From Monarcha castaneiventris obscurior (lineage: Eukaryota; Chordata; Aves; Passeriformes; Monarchidae), in NCBI GenBank assembly GCA_026261815.1, contig JAMPIT010000890.1:10570001-10634000 (forward strand): DNA of 64,000 nt. Direction: 5' to 3'. Positions 1 to 11,200 of this stretch are shown here, one piece after another. The position numbers and the translations under genes are program-made. The number at the start of each line of letters is the position of its first letter. Positions within the stretch are counted from its first letter, which is position 1. The notes under the pieces are model-generated. The model searched no databases and was not told the origin of the DNA. It saw nothing but the letters and a program-made list of their open reading frames with translations.

Positions 1-3000
1 TGCACCAACATTTGTGCAGAACCTCTGGGAGCAGAAATGGCAGAAACACAGGCATGGGCAACAGTTTGCATTTTTAACACCCAGTGTCTCTTCACAGCAA
101 GTGTAGCTCTAAGTCTCTTAATGAACAGGTTTGGCTGCAGTATACTTTAAACACTACTAATCACCTTCTCAGACCTTGTAACAGAGCTGCATTGCTGAGA
201 ATACAATGCAGGATGCTTAAAAAAATAAAATTCAAATATATCAGCGTGAACTTCTTAAAATAGCAGGACACAGCATAAACAAACATGCTATTGTTCTACA
301 GTGAAAAAGAAAACCACACAAAGGGTATGGGGCCATTGTTTTCTTCAAATAAAAGACACAGTTGAGATATTCTGAAAAAATTCTGACTCTTCCATGAACT
401 GCTGGTGGTAAAACCAGCTGTTAGAATTGTAGTACTAACAGTGTATTAAAGAAAACTTTCGTTGTGCATCTAGTATTTCAAAATAGGGCATACAGGGAAC
501 CAAAGACTTATTTTGTTAGCAGGTAAGACAACGAATCTTATCTCTGAATGTGTCTGAAGCCTCTCTTGTGTGTACTATTACCTGCTGTTGAATGAAAGAT
601 CCTTGGACTACATTTGATTCCATTATGCATTGAACATGACCCCCACACACACACTTTCACTAATGGAAGAACTGTTTAATTCAGAATTTGTCCTAATGCA
701 ACAGCCTAAAAACTAAGCTGACATGCTCCCAAAAAATTTGTTTTTAAAGGCAGCATCAGAAACGGGGCAGGAAAATCTTAAGCACTACAAAATAAAGTTT
801 TCTTCAACATTGTTTTCTGCCTTCAAACAGAATGGCACCTAAGTTTGAGAAGGACATCTTGTCCTTTGTTATCTTTAAATCCACTCTTAAAAATCTTTTC
901 CAGACAAGCGATTATGTTCCATTCAGTTGCAAGATCAATCATTAGCAAAAATCAAAATCAAACAATTTTTTGAACAGCTGAAGCGTAAAATGATTTTCTA
1001 GCAAAGAATGACGTCAACATGAACACTGCTACTATGAAGTCATTAGCTCAGTATCATTAAATAAGCACTGACCTTACATTTCACACTAGTAAAGCCTTAA
1101 AATAGCACTGCTGCAGTCAGCGTATTTCAGGCAGAAGCTTTGTTTAGCAAAACTAAACTTCACTGATGACTGAACTAGTGCTGAATGCCCTTTAAATGTA
1201 AATGTTGCCAAAAGCAGATCACACATAGTATTGTTTTAGAGACAATAGTTAAAACCTATTCTCTGTCCTTTTGTAACCCACTATAACATCAGGAGGAGGA
1301 AGCTCCCATCAGTAAAAGATTCAGCATTACCATTCTCATTGCTTTTATGACTGACAGAACTTCATTTGTGAAATGGTGGGCAATTGTTCTCAAAACGATG
1401 CTAAAGGTACAACATATGAAGAATCTGCAGCTTCAGTGAGAAATTAGTTCAGCTACCTTCTAACCCACACTCCAAAGAGAAAAGTAAGTGAGCAGAGTGA
1501 CAACTGGGGCTGTACCACATTGTCCTAGCACCATATAAACCCAACACATCATGACTGTAAAATAAGAATTTGTGTTAGAACTAAATGGGCTCACAAAACC
1601 TTAACTGCTTCTTTCTCTCTGGTATGTGCTATGACACATTTTTAATTACCTGAATTATGAATTATGGGTTGGATTTTTTCCTTCAAGTGGACTCCCCACT
1701 AAAAGATGTCACTGAGAGCAATTTAATTTGTTCTTACCCAATGTAAAATGCCAGTTGTATTTGTTGCACACCTTCTAGAACCTGTCCTGAAAAAAAGACA
1801 TTCTGTGCCCTTGCACCTTTCTGCACTTTTACGAGGGCCTTTTAAGTGCCTCAAACTTTAAAACCAAAATAAATTAAATGAGTTGGTGCTGTTTTGGGAG
1901 GAAATGAGATGAGTTTAAAAGACTTAACCTCCACAGCTAGAAAACTGAAGCACACAGATTTACAGAAGACTACAGAGTCTCATAAGTACCTAGCTCAAAT
2001 CAGGCCTAGGGCCTGAATTTTTTTTAATATTAGGGCATCTGCAATTCTCTTTAGCTTCAGATAGAGCTCTAACTGCCCACCAGTTCCACAAATCAGGCAC
2101 TTGTTTCAAGCTGAATACCTGAAAAATGAAGAACAAACAATTAGCTGGTCACTAATGGAAACAGAGTGAACTGACTTATTTAACATCACAGAGAAATTCT
2201 GTGAAGCTTCTAGTTTAAAGACACAGTTCCCCAGATTACAGCCCACTACCACAAGGCCACCTTCTTTTCCCCAGGTCTGTACCTCATTGTGATTGACTTT
2301 GCTAATTACCACAGTGAATAAAACAAGTGTCCTACAGACAATAGCCTAATTAGCCATCTATTTCTTGCACTTCATACTTTATAACGGTGGTTATGTAGCG
2401 GCAGTCCTACTTAAAAAGAACCCCAAATGCTCAAAACAAATCAGATGAAGATTTTTTCTTCCTGAAAGCTACTCTAACTCTTCTCTTTGAGATATAAAAT
2501 TATAATAAGCTGTATGAAGCAGACAAAGCTATTTGCTCTCCTTGGTGGAAGAAGCTGAATTGAAATCCTCTGCCTTCCTGCCTCCTGACCAACACAGGTT
2601 CTAAAAAGCTCAAAGTATTTTCATGCATGTCATGTTCTCAAGCCACAAAAATTTAGGAGACTATGGCAACATCCATGCTGTCTTGTGGGAGAAAACCAAA
2701 CACTTGAACAATTACACACTAATTTTAAAAAACGCACTGGTGAGACCTTCATTTATTGCTTGCATATAAAAACTAGTCATGAGATAAGAGGCCTGAAAAA
2801 GTTCACTGCATCTTCTGTTCACAGCAACTTCCAGTCAGGATTTTGCCTCAAACTTACATTCCCGAAATGGCAAATGCTGAGGCCTTTAAGTGGTACAGGG
2901 CACTGAAGTTGTTCCTACTCCTTCTACAGTACAGACCACGTAAGCGAGAACCAGAGGAACGCAACAAGTCCCTGCTGTGTCCAAAGGTGTTTTGAGCTGA

Positions 3001-3829
3001 CTTCTGGCACTGTGTGACAGAAAGACTCCAAGACAGGTAACAGTTCTACATACACTGAAACCTTACTACTGTTCCTTTAAAAAAAATATTTCTAAACACC
3101 TTTTGCTAAAAAGATGCTAAATATTTTTCAAGTTTTTAGTACAGAATAGTCAGAAGAGCTAATTAAGTTTAGGGGGAGCCACATATTCCATTTTCTCTAG
3201 AAAAGGTAATCCTGTGTGCACTTCCTATGTGGCTACCGTACAACCAAAAGGGAACCAAGCCCAAGAAAACCCCAACCACAAGTATATTTGAGAATGAAGA
3301 CACGGTCCATTCTGGGGCTGCAGCTCTCGTTGCAAGCTGTTAGAGGGGTAATTCACAGTGACAGAAGAGAAGCCAACCCAGCCTGTCTCGGCCTGGGGCC
3401 TGAGATGTCCTGATGTTAATCGGGGCTAAGCCTCGTCTGTATGGCTGCGTTTACACTGACGGCTGAAGGGAGGAGAGGGAATACAGGCGAGGAGCTGGCT
3501 CGGCCCTGGGAGACCCCCGCTGGCGCCGTGGGACGTAAACCCACCGTTTCCCAGCGCCGCACGCCAGTCATGCCCCGGCGGGGGGAGGCAGCTGCCCTGA
3601 GCGCCGCTGCTGGGCACAGACTCCGGCCTCCTTTCCCAGCCGGGCCGCGCTCCCCGCCAGAGCCCCGGGCTGCCTGTGGGGGCCGGCTCCCGCTCGTCTC
3701 AGCCTGCAGGGCCCCCCCAGGGGAGGCCCCCCCTGCGCCCGCCCTCCTGCGGGCCCCGCGGTCGCTCCGGGCTCGTCCCGACGGAGCCGGGCCGCGGGCA
3801 GCGGGAGCGGGGAGGGGGCCGGGCTTCAC
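1..3829 (-). other. DNAJB14: DNAJB14 intron 1 (partial, runs off left edge)
   Basis: This is downstream, on the minus strand, of the exon 1 donor at 3829-3828. The sequence is AT-rich and stop-dense on both strands, and I found no frame resembling DNAJB14 exon 2 or the J domain. The rest of the gene therefore lies outside the window to the left. From about 3420 rightward GC content rises as the stretch enters the CpG island. Calling it an intron is inference from exon 1 alone. Confidence 0.7.
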
Positions 3830-3962
3830 CTCGGGCCGTCTCGGTCGGGTAGAGCTTCTGCGCCTTGCCCAGGAAGCGGAGGGCGCGGTCGCGGTTCCCG
3901 GCCTCCAGCGCCTCCCGCGCGATCCCGATGCACTTCTCGGCCTCGTCCCGGTTCCCCTCCAT
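3830..3962 (-). CDS. DNAJB14: DNAJB14 exon 1, N-terminal coding part (partial gene)
   Basis: DNAJB14 is a type II J-domain co-chaperone anchored in the ER membrane that works with cytosolic Hsp70 in ER-associated degradation. Only its first coding exon is here: ATG at 3962-3960, then 44 codons plus one base, ending at a GTGAAG donor (3829). The peptide begins [20 protein letters not shown] and continues with an amphipathic helix-rich segment ending LYPTETAR. This is the characteristic start of DNAJB14; DNAJB12 starts similarly but more distantly. The J domain, the Gly/Phe region and the membrane segment are on exons beyond the left edge. The call over DNAJB12 rests on the [11 protein letters not shown] start and on the adjacent H2AZ1 gene in the same orientation, the conserved vertebrate order. 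The exon sits in a CpG island, as expected for a broadly expressed gene. Confidence 0.9.
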
Positions 3963-4182
3963 GGGCTTCTCCTTCCGCCGCCTCCGCCCGCCGCAGCGCA
4001 GAGAGAAGGGGCCCGAAGCCAGAGCGGAGGCGGGCGGGGCGGAGGGGCCGAGAGCGGCGCGGGGCGTCAGGCGGGGCTGCGCTCACTCCGCAGGGCTCAT
4101 CCCGCCGCTGCCCCGCCGCTGCCGCAGCCCCAGCGCGGCGCTCGCACCGGCGCCAGCCCGGCCGCCCCTTCCGGGCCCCGCC

Positions 4183-4192
4183 GCGCATGCGC
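4183..4192. promoter_or_regulatory. NRF1-type site upstream of DNAJB14
   Basis: The palindrome GCGCATGCGC matches the NRF1 consensus and lies about 220 bp upstream of the DNAJB14 start codon, next to an ETS-like CTTCCGG. This pairing is typical of TATA-less CpG-island promoters. Binding is inferred from the motif. Confidence 0.6.
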
Positions 4193-4230
4193 CGCCCCGC
4201 CCGCCCGGGGCTCCGCCGCTGCCCGGCCTG

Positions 4231-4384
4231 GAGCGCACGGAAGGGCCGGGAGCGCTGGGATCGGCCCGGCCTGGAGCGCACGGAAGGGCCGGGAGCGCTG
4301 GGATCGGCCCTGCCGGGAGCGCACGGAAGGGCCGGGAGCGCTGGGATCGGCCCTGCCGGGAGCGCACGGAAGGGCCGGGAGCGC
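4231..4384. repeat. 43-bp GC-rich tandem repeat, about 3.6 copies
   Basis: The unit begins GAGCGCACGGAAGGGCCGGG, and copies start at 4231, 4274, 4317 and 4360, an exact 43-bp period. Copies 1 and 2 carry CCCGGCCTG before the next unit, while copies 3 and 4 follow CCCTGCCGG. It is a minisatellite just upstream of the DNAJB14 promoter. The peptide-repeat frames it creates on both strands are not genes. Confidence 0.95.
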
Positions 4385-4639
4385 AGCCGCCCGCCCGCAC
4401 GGCCCCGGGAGGGAGCCGGCTGCCGTGGAAAAGTACCGTGCGCCCTGCCGCAGCACTGCGGCCCCGCACACAGGTGAGAGGAGCCCAGGCGGTGCCACTG
4501 CTGCCCGTGCCCTGACTGTGCCTTGAGGTACTCATTAGCTCCTCGGAACGGCTCACTGCAATTAGTGACATCAATTACAGCCCGGCAAGGACTGTGTAGC
4601 CGTGAAGGAAGCGCTCGGGTGCTGATCCAGGGAAGCACC

Positions 4640-5480
4640 GCAGCGCCAGAGGAGTGCAGTTAGCACAGGTCTAAACAGAGTCTGCGATCTAGGTCACCGC
4701 CTTCCAGCTACAGTGCTGCAGCAGAGATTATTGCCTGCAAGAGCTTAGGGACACAAGAGCCTGCTCACAGCAGCAGCATCTCCACTGGCAGTATTTCACT
4801 GCTGAATGCAGCTCTGGAAGGCAGGGAGCTTGCTACCTCCAGCCACACGCAGTAACCATCCCCTTCTGCCTCAGCAAAAGGTTTCCCTTAGCACAGCAAG
4901 CGGCCGGGCTTTGCTGTATGAAATGAGCTGGCAGAGTAGAGGACAACTGAAGGTGTGCCCAAAAACCCCTGTAATCCACTGCTACTGAGGATTCTACTGC
5001 ATGGCACAATTTAAAAGCTACTGCAATACTGCCCCTGCTTTTCATGGATGTCTGTGCAGAGCTTTACAAGCTGAAACAGTAAGAGGGGCTAGGCCCTAAC
5101 ACGAAATTATGTGAAGCATGGAATTTCAACATCCCTTCAGCTTGTCTTACCCTCCTCCATGACAGACCCTTTCACCCTGTGAAGGCTGACACTGAGTATA
5201 ACCAGCCTTAAATAGCATCATCAGCCTTTTATCTGCCCTGCTGAAGACAACTTCAGCACAGGACACAGCAGGGGCAGTTGGGAAGAATGTAACTTTACAG
5301 GACAAAGCCCTGTGCCGTTTCACTACATTGTATTTACTAACTGCCGTATTCTCAGGCTGCATTTCGAGATGCCCCAAGCCCAGAAGAAAGGGTTTAGTTA
5401 CAAGCTCTTGGAACAACTTCAAGAGCTGCACAGTGGAGACCACATATTTTCCAGTTAGTGGAAAGGAGACAAATCACTCT
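4640..5480. other. Intergenic gap between H2AZ1 3' end and DNAJB14 promoter
   Basis: The spacer is about 0.85 kb, with no convincing exon, repeat or RNA gene seen. The H2AZ1 transcript should end near its left-hand poly(A) signal at 5491-5496, so the two genes lie head-to-tail with a short gap. Confidence 0.6.
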
Positions 5481-5490
5481 TGACATAACA

Positions 5491-5496
5491 TTTATT
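5491..5496 (-). terminator. H2AZ1: H2AZ1 poly(A) signal AATAAA
   Basis: TTTATT on the plus strand reads AATAAA on the gene strand, about 310 nt after the H2AZ1 stop. H2A.Z mRNA is polyadenylated, unlike replication-dependent histone mRNAs. A canonical signal with no histone stem-loop fits that. Confidence 0.75.
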
Positions 5497-5805
5497 ATTT
5501 CCACTCTAGTAGATGAAAAGTCTGTACAAAACCAAACATTTCCTTTACTTAAACCAATCTAAAAACAGTCAGCTCAATTACAACCCACTACAAACACAAT
5601 AGCTTCTTTGAAGCCATGGTAACACTTAAATACGGTTAAGACTTCAATGCAGAAATTTGGTTTGTTAGAAAGCTCGAGGGAGCTTTAGCTTCTCAAAGTT
5701 AAAAAAAGGCAAAATCGTGTTTCACAGATACAGTCCACTGGAATCACCAACACTGGACAAATTAAGTACTTCGAGTCCTGAGATAACAAGGAATCCTGGT
5801 ATCCT

Positions 5806-7503
5806 TTAGACAGTCTTCTGTTGTCCTTTCTTGCCAATGAGGGACTTGTGGATATGTGGTATTACACCTAAGAAAGAACAACAATTAAGACCATGCTACT
5901 TCTCTTCAACGATTTTCCTACACTTCATGCTTCAAATAAAATGACAGTACTAAGGAACACTTCATGCCACCCAAGTACCCACAAACAGGAAGCAATTGAC
6001 ATACCACCACCAGCAATTGTTGCCTTGATCAGAGAATCCAGCTCCTCATCTCCTCTAATGGCAAGCTGCAAGTGACGGGGAGTGATACGTTTCACCTTCA
6101 AGTCTTTGGATGCATTTCCTGCCAGCTCTAGGACCTGAGAAAGACCATTTTTCATCAGTTACACAATGAACTAAGACCAAGTGCACAGTCTCAGCTGTTT
6201 AATTCTCTGTTCCAAATAGAGTCACTGTTGGTGACACCAAGAGAGCACATAAAGTCTCTTTTGAAAAGGTTCCTCCTTTGGAGCTCTGAATTTAGTCTTC
6301 CCAATAACAGAGTGGTTTACAGCAGGTTATGACATGCTGTGATAGCCCCTTTTAGAAGTTATTTCACATGATGCATTTTTCCTACTAGTCACAGTGCAGG
6401 ATTTGCACAAAATGCAAAGGATTTTTATTTCATGATCTTCTGATGATGCATGCACTCAAAACTGTCTCAAAGCACACGGAGAGTTCACAACCTGGTCCCA
6501 GCTGTCAGATACAGCAGGCTCTAGTCATTACGCCATTTGGGAGTTAACCTTGCACCCCTTGCAGGAATTTTACCTCAGCTGTCAGGTACTCCAGGATTGC
6601 AGCACTATACACAGCAGCTGTGGCTCCTACACGCCCATGGCTAGTTGTCCTGGATTTCAGGTGCCTATGGATGCGGCCAACAGGGAACTGGAAAATAAGA
6701 AAAGTATGAACGGGCTGTGATGACAGAAAGTCTCAGCACAAAACCACATCCGGGGCAGCAGAATCCCAGTGGCAGCAGCACAGACTGCATTTCAAAACTT
6801 GAGAATCCAGTTAAGACACCGTATGCCAAACTCACATCAACAACTTCATAACTCTCAGCAGAAGCAGTAGCAACGGCCATGAGGGAATTATTTTCCCACC
6901 TGCACAGATATGCAAATGTCTAAAGCCGGTCGGGTGCTCTAACACCTGGTTTGCGACCCTTACATCGTTCCAGACAACAGGCAGACAGCAGAGCGTGAAG
7001 GTTTCACACTGCACAAACAGACCAACAGACGGTTGGGAGGCCAGCCTGGCTGTCACTCATCCCCGCCCCAGCCCCTGCTCACCTGCAATCCAGCCCGTTG
7101 CGAACGGGAAACTGCTTTGGTCTTGGTCTTCCCGGAGTCCTTCCCAGCTTTCCCGCCAGCCTGGCAAGGCCAAGAGAACAGCAGAGGCTGACGTTCCCCA
7201 CCGCGCATGCGCGCCGCCCCCGCCACCCCCACCCGGCGCAGAGCGGCACGCGCGGCCGCCACACGCATGCGCGCCGCCCGCCGCACCGCGCGGCACAGGC
7301 CGCTCCCCGCGCGCATGCGCGGCCGCCGCTCCCCGTCCCCGGGGCGCACTGCGCGTGCGACCCCCCCCCCACCATCGCCTCCGCCTCCCCCCCGAGCCCG
7401 CGCCCGCTGCCCCCCGCCGGCAGCACCGGCACGGCGCTGCCCCGCCCCGGCCCGAGCCACCGCCGCCCGCCCCCCCCGCGCGGCCCCCGCGGCTCCTCAC
7501 CAT
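5806..7503 (-). CDS. H2AZ1: Histone H2A.Z (H2AZ1), complete five-exon gene
   Basis: The gene encodes the H2A.Z variant, deposited by SRCAP/p400 complexes at promoters, in nucleosomes flanking start sites and in facultative heterochromatin. Coding exons on the minus strand are 7503-7501 (ATG only), 7160-7083, 6687-6574, 6134-6005 and 5867-5806, all with GT/AG borders and matching phases. They join to 128 residues, the usual H2A.Z length. Exon 2 gives the basic tail starting [20 protein letters not shown]. Exon 3 gives the loop1/alpha1-alpha2 part ([17 protein letters not shown]). Exon 4 gives the H2A.Z signature around [17 protein letters not shown] (docking domain and acidic patch). Exon 5 ends KKGQQKTV and a TAA. 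Introns and a poly(A) signal mark it as a replication-independent variant. T replaces the usual A after GKDSGK in the tail; otherwise it looks identical to the mammalian protein. The start is fixed by ATG directly followed by a GTGAG donor. Confidence 0.97.
7203..7320. promoter_or_regulatory. Three NRF1-type palindromes in H2AZ1 intron 1
   Basis: GCGCATGCGC occurs at 7203-7212 and 7311-7320, with a one-mismatch form ACGCATGCGC at 7263-7272, spaced about 50-60 bp. They lie in the short, GC-rich first intron, 180-300 bp downstream of the ATG and inside the CpG island. NRF1 binding is inferred from the consensus only. Confidence 0.6.
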
Positions 7504-7640
7504 AGCGAACCGGAGCGCAGCGTCGCGCAGGGGAAGGCTGAGGCAGAGAGCGTCCCGCACGCACCGAGCCCGAGCGACTGCACGAACCTACCCCGACCCG
7601 CCGCGATTCAAACTGCGCCCGCTCCCGCCTTCCCCCGGCC

Positions 7641-7649
7641 CTTTATATC
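7641..7649 (-). promoter_or_regulatory. H2AZ1: H2AZ1 TATA box
   Basis: The gene strand reads GGATATAAAG, placing transcription start near 7610-7617 and giving a 5' UTR of roughly 110 nt. Known H2A.Z promoters combine a TATA box with CCAAT boxes, which is the arrangement here. Confidence 0.75.
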
Positions 7650-7692
7650 CGCAGCGCGCGGCCGCATCCGGGAACCCCGGCCGCGCCGCCAG

Positions 7693-7739
7693 CCAATGGC
7701 CGCGCGCGGGGCGGCCGCTCTGCCCCAGCGACAACCAAT
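7693..7739. promoter_or_regulatory. H2AZ1: Two CCAAT boxes (NF-Y type) of the H2AZ1 promoter
   Basis: CCAAT occurs at 7693-7697 and 7735-7739, both followed by GG (CCAATGG), 42 bp apart and about 80-125 bp upstream of the expected start. Both are in reverse orientation relative to the gene. NF-Y recognises either orientation. Confidence 0.7.
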
Positions 7740-8299
7740 GGCGGGCCGGGGCGGGGCCGGCCGCGTCGGGCGGGCAGCGGGAGAGGCCCCGCCCCCGTTT
7801 AAAGGGACAGCAGCGCTGCGGTGCGCAGCTCCTGTCAGCCCGGTGCGGGGGCTTCTCCCGCCTCGGCCCCTCAGAGGCACCCGCGGCCTGCGCTGGGATG
7901 CGGCTTCCGGGGATCGCTGGCGGGAGAGGCCCTGCCCAGAGTCACCCCACTCGTTTACCCGGGGGTCTGTATCGCCACGTCCCGCTCCGGCTCCGAGCCT
8001 CGCCTGTGTACTCGTATCGCCCCAGAGCCGCCGCGCTGCCGGCGAAGCCTTCTCTCCGCAATGGAGTTAATTGGCTTTGTGTGCAAAGCGCCCAGAAGCA
8101 GCCTGAAGGAGATTATCTCCTTCGGGTTTGGGATGAGGGGCTCTTGCACTGCGCTGCCGAGGACAGGAGGCTGCCCGGGGGCGTCGAATAAAGCTTGCAT
8201 CAACTCTTCAAAGATTCCGGGGGTGGGGGAGTGCCAACAACTCTACACACATGCACTGATTTTTATTTATTTATTCCCTCTATCTTAAGCAGGGGATGC

Positions 8300-11200
8300 A
8301 CCAATACCTAGGGCCACCCAGCCTCAGACTCTTTTGTGGTGCCAGATACTTCACAAGCCACAGTTAAAAGCTGTTTATCATGAATTCTGTTCCAAGTGTA
8401 ACAATTAATGCAGTGCAAATTTCCTCACCTTGGGCACTTCGAATCCTTGCCTGTGTTTCCCTGAAATGAAACCTTAACCACCTTGGTTTTTCAGGGTGCC
8501 ATTTTCAGCTGAGGGTGTTCTTGGTTAATCCAACTCTTTCAACTTCAAAAAAGTAACAATTCACTGCGCTCTTCCAGAACACTCTAAATCTGTGTTATCT
8601 GAGCAATTTGCTGCTCATTTGTGAGCATACAACGAGCTCAGGGAGAAACCCTGGCCCTTAGATGGCTGAATAGCTCTTCAGAGGGAAGATGAGCTGGATT
8701 TGTCATGCACTTTACCAATCTGATTGTAAACCCACCACTTTAGTAGGTGTAGCTTGTATTTCCTCTACCCTGATATTGAAGGTTCCTGAGCACAAGGAAT
8801 ACTCTTACAGCCAGACATTTCAAGGGAGATAGAGCTGAGGGCATAAAGGTCTCATGAAGATTCTGTCCTCACCATAACTTCCCCATTTTTTTCAGGTCTG
8901 CAACAATCGAAATACTTTAAGAAGCTTTAAGACATGAGGATATGTGCTGATCCCTAGAGCTTCACTAAAGGTCTTTCAAGCTGTCCACGGAACTAGTAAA
9001 GATTTAAAACTTTGTTGCTCTTCTCCAATGTCTGACTGCAAATACGTGGTCCTCTGGCTACAAAGGACTCTTTGCTTGAATCTCTATGCAGCCTAAGGCC
9101 ACATCATCAGTGCCTTCAACACCCAGTTTCAGTTCGGGCATTTAGTCCCAGCTGCTATGCCTCAGGATGGGGAGATCTACTTCCAGGCACATTCACAGAG
9201 AGGCAGGACTGAATTGAGAGCAGACACTCCTACATGCAGGGATCTGGCAGTTTGTTTTTATGTAACTGTCTGGTGCTTCTGTCTACTTGAAGCATCAGTT
9301 GTTTATATTCTCCTTCAGCAAAAAAGAAGATAAGAGGGTTTGAAGGATTTTGGGGTTTTTTTTAGGTTTAAAAACAAACCTCAAGATTTTACAAAAGCCT
9401 GCAGAAGTTAAAATTTCATTCAACATGCTGTTTAAAAAATTTCTGTTCAAAATCAAGAATCCATTTGCCCTTTACCTTGCAGGAAAAGGGAACCAAGTTG
9501 CAGGCCATAAGACCCCTGTGGGAACACCATTCAAGATGTAGGAAGAAAAAAAAATTTTTTTTCCTCTTTGGTTTCTGTCCACAGAAGTGCTGAGAAGAGG
9601 AACAAAAAGGCCTCCTATGAGATGGGGATAATCCCTGCCACGGGCATTCCCTGGTTCACATGTGAGCTTTCCCGACGGCTCCCTTTGGCTGCACATTTTC
9701 AGCTGCTCGGAGCTCCTTACAGCTGGGATTATGCAGGCAAGGCAGCCTAACACCAAAGGTTAAGCTAAAGCAAGGATGTAAATTCACCATACAGATAAGG
9801 TTAGGGACATGTCAGGTAGAGCACATGGAACTAGCCTCAGATCACCCTATACCTGCTAACAAGACTCTCTCACGAGCACAACCTGAACTCCCCTCTCTGC
9901 TATTCAAAGAGATAAACTGAAACAAATTTAGGTACACAGGAACAATCCCAAAGCAACTTCAGACCCAGCTCTTAGCGTAAATAACTCAGCCTCAATCCCA
10001 CATGCACAAAGGGAGCCAAAGGGAGCACTTAACCACCTCCATCTACCTAATGGTATTTGCACCTGAAGCCTATCCCCAAGTGTCTGTCTGTTACCTTTGA
10101 AGGCCACAGCGGTGAAGGGCTTTGCATCAGGTCGTACCTGAAGGACCTTCAACTGCCCGGCTACGTTCTCAGAGCTTAGGAGAATCGGGGTGTAGTGTTG
10201 TTTTCTTTTCTAGTCTGCCTACTCCTTACTAATATTTCCTTGGAAAAAAGCGCTTATTTCCAATTGCGTCCAAAATAGGAACACATTTTCTAAAGCAGAA
10301 ACATTTTCTTTCATGTACTACTTCTCACCCGTCACTATGAACATGATATTATTTGGACTGTCTTGAATTCATTTTTTTTCAGGATCTGTGTTTCTGCAGA
10401 AGTGGTGGTGATCATCTTTAGTAGACCGATGAAGCTTTTCCCAGAAAGCGCTTTGCACCACACCCTTCAGAACTATACAGTTTCTGGATCCTGCACAATT
10501 TTAAGTGGAAGATACATGTCTAGGTGCTCAGCTCTGCCATGGTATTCACAGGATACAAATCTGGATATATGTGGAACTTCAAAAGCCAGGCAGCAGAAAG
10601 TATTTGAGAAATTAATTTTTTTAGGTGACAGCTAAGCGGTTTAGTTTTTAGTATACAGTTTTTAGTCAGAGGTTTTACTATGCTGAACTTTGAACTAACT
10701 CCTCTTAGGTGAGTAATATAGTTTGTTAGGGGTTTTTTTTAGTCACCATTTAAATGAATTTAGGCTCTAGTTTTTGCAGTGAGATGAATTCCAGTATGAC
10801 ATCTATTTGGCCCCGGGGCTCTTTCCCCTTGCAGAGGGCTTCCCTTCTGCCCTTTTTCAGGATCTCTATCAAATAACAGGGTTCAGCTCAGCTGGGTGTC
10901 TCTGCTAGCTGCTGTATTTGGATTCAGGAAAATCCCACCCTCTCTGGCTGCTCTGTTGTATTGTTTGTAGTGATGAATGGATTCAATTGCTCAGCTTAAC
11001 AGATACATTTATTAATCTGTTATCTCTAAACAGCTTCACACATTGTAGGAATGAGATACGGTGTGAGATATGTGGTGAAGGGATTACCATGGACATGATG
11101 GCCTGCCGATGGGGTGATAGGTTATCTTATCTATAGGTTGCAGGTGATTCTCATCACTGCAATCCAGCTGGAAGGAGTGACACTAAGGTGTCACAGTTCT

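Larger units (their letters stand above)
3440..4450. promoter_or_regulatory. CpG island covering the DNAJB14 promoter and exon 1
   Basis: The stretch is very GC-rich with dense CpG, from inside intron 1 to about 500 bp upstream of the DNAJB14 ATG. No TATA box is evident. It includes an ETS-like CTTCCGG (4168-4174, CCGGAAG on the gene strand) and a palindromic NRF1-type site. Long open frames on both strands here are a by-product of the base composition. Confidence 0.8.
7050..8060. promoter_or_regulatory. H2AZ1: CpG island spanning H2AZ1 promoter, exon 1 and intron 1
   Basis: About 1 kb of high GC and CpG density. It includes GC boxes (GGGGCGGGG types near 7745-7760), two CCAAT boxes, one TATA box and intron 1. 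Long plus-strand open frames here lack recognisable domains and are composition artefacts. Confidence 0.8.

Noticed and set aside
3441..4526. 361-codon plus-strand frame and overlapping minus frames at DNAJB14
   Set aside because: They lie in the CpG island and run through the 43-bp minisatellite. The composition is Arg/Ala/Gly/Pro-rich with no domain, and the true exon is on the minus strand.
6995..8191. 398-codon plus-strand frame across H2AZ1 exons 1-2
   Set aside because: It is the antisense of H2AZ1 exon and CpG-island promoter sequence, Pro/Ala/Arg low-complexity and without a recognisable domain.
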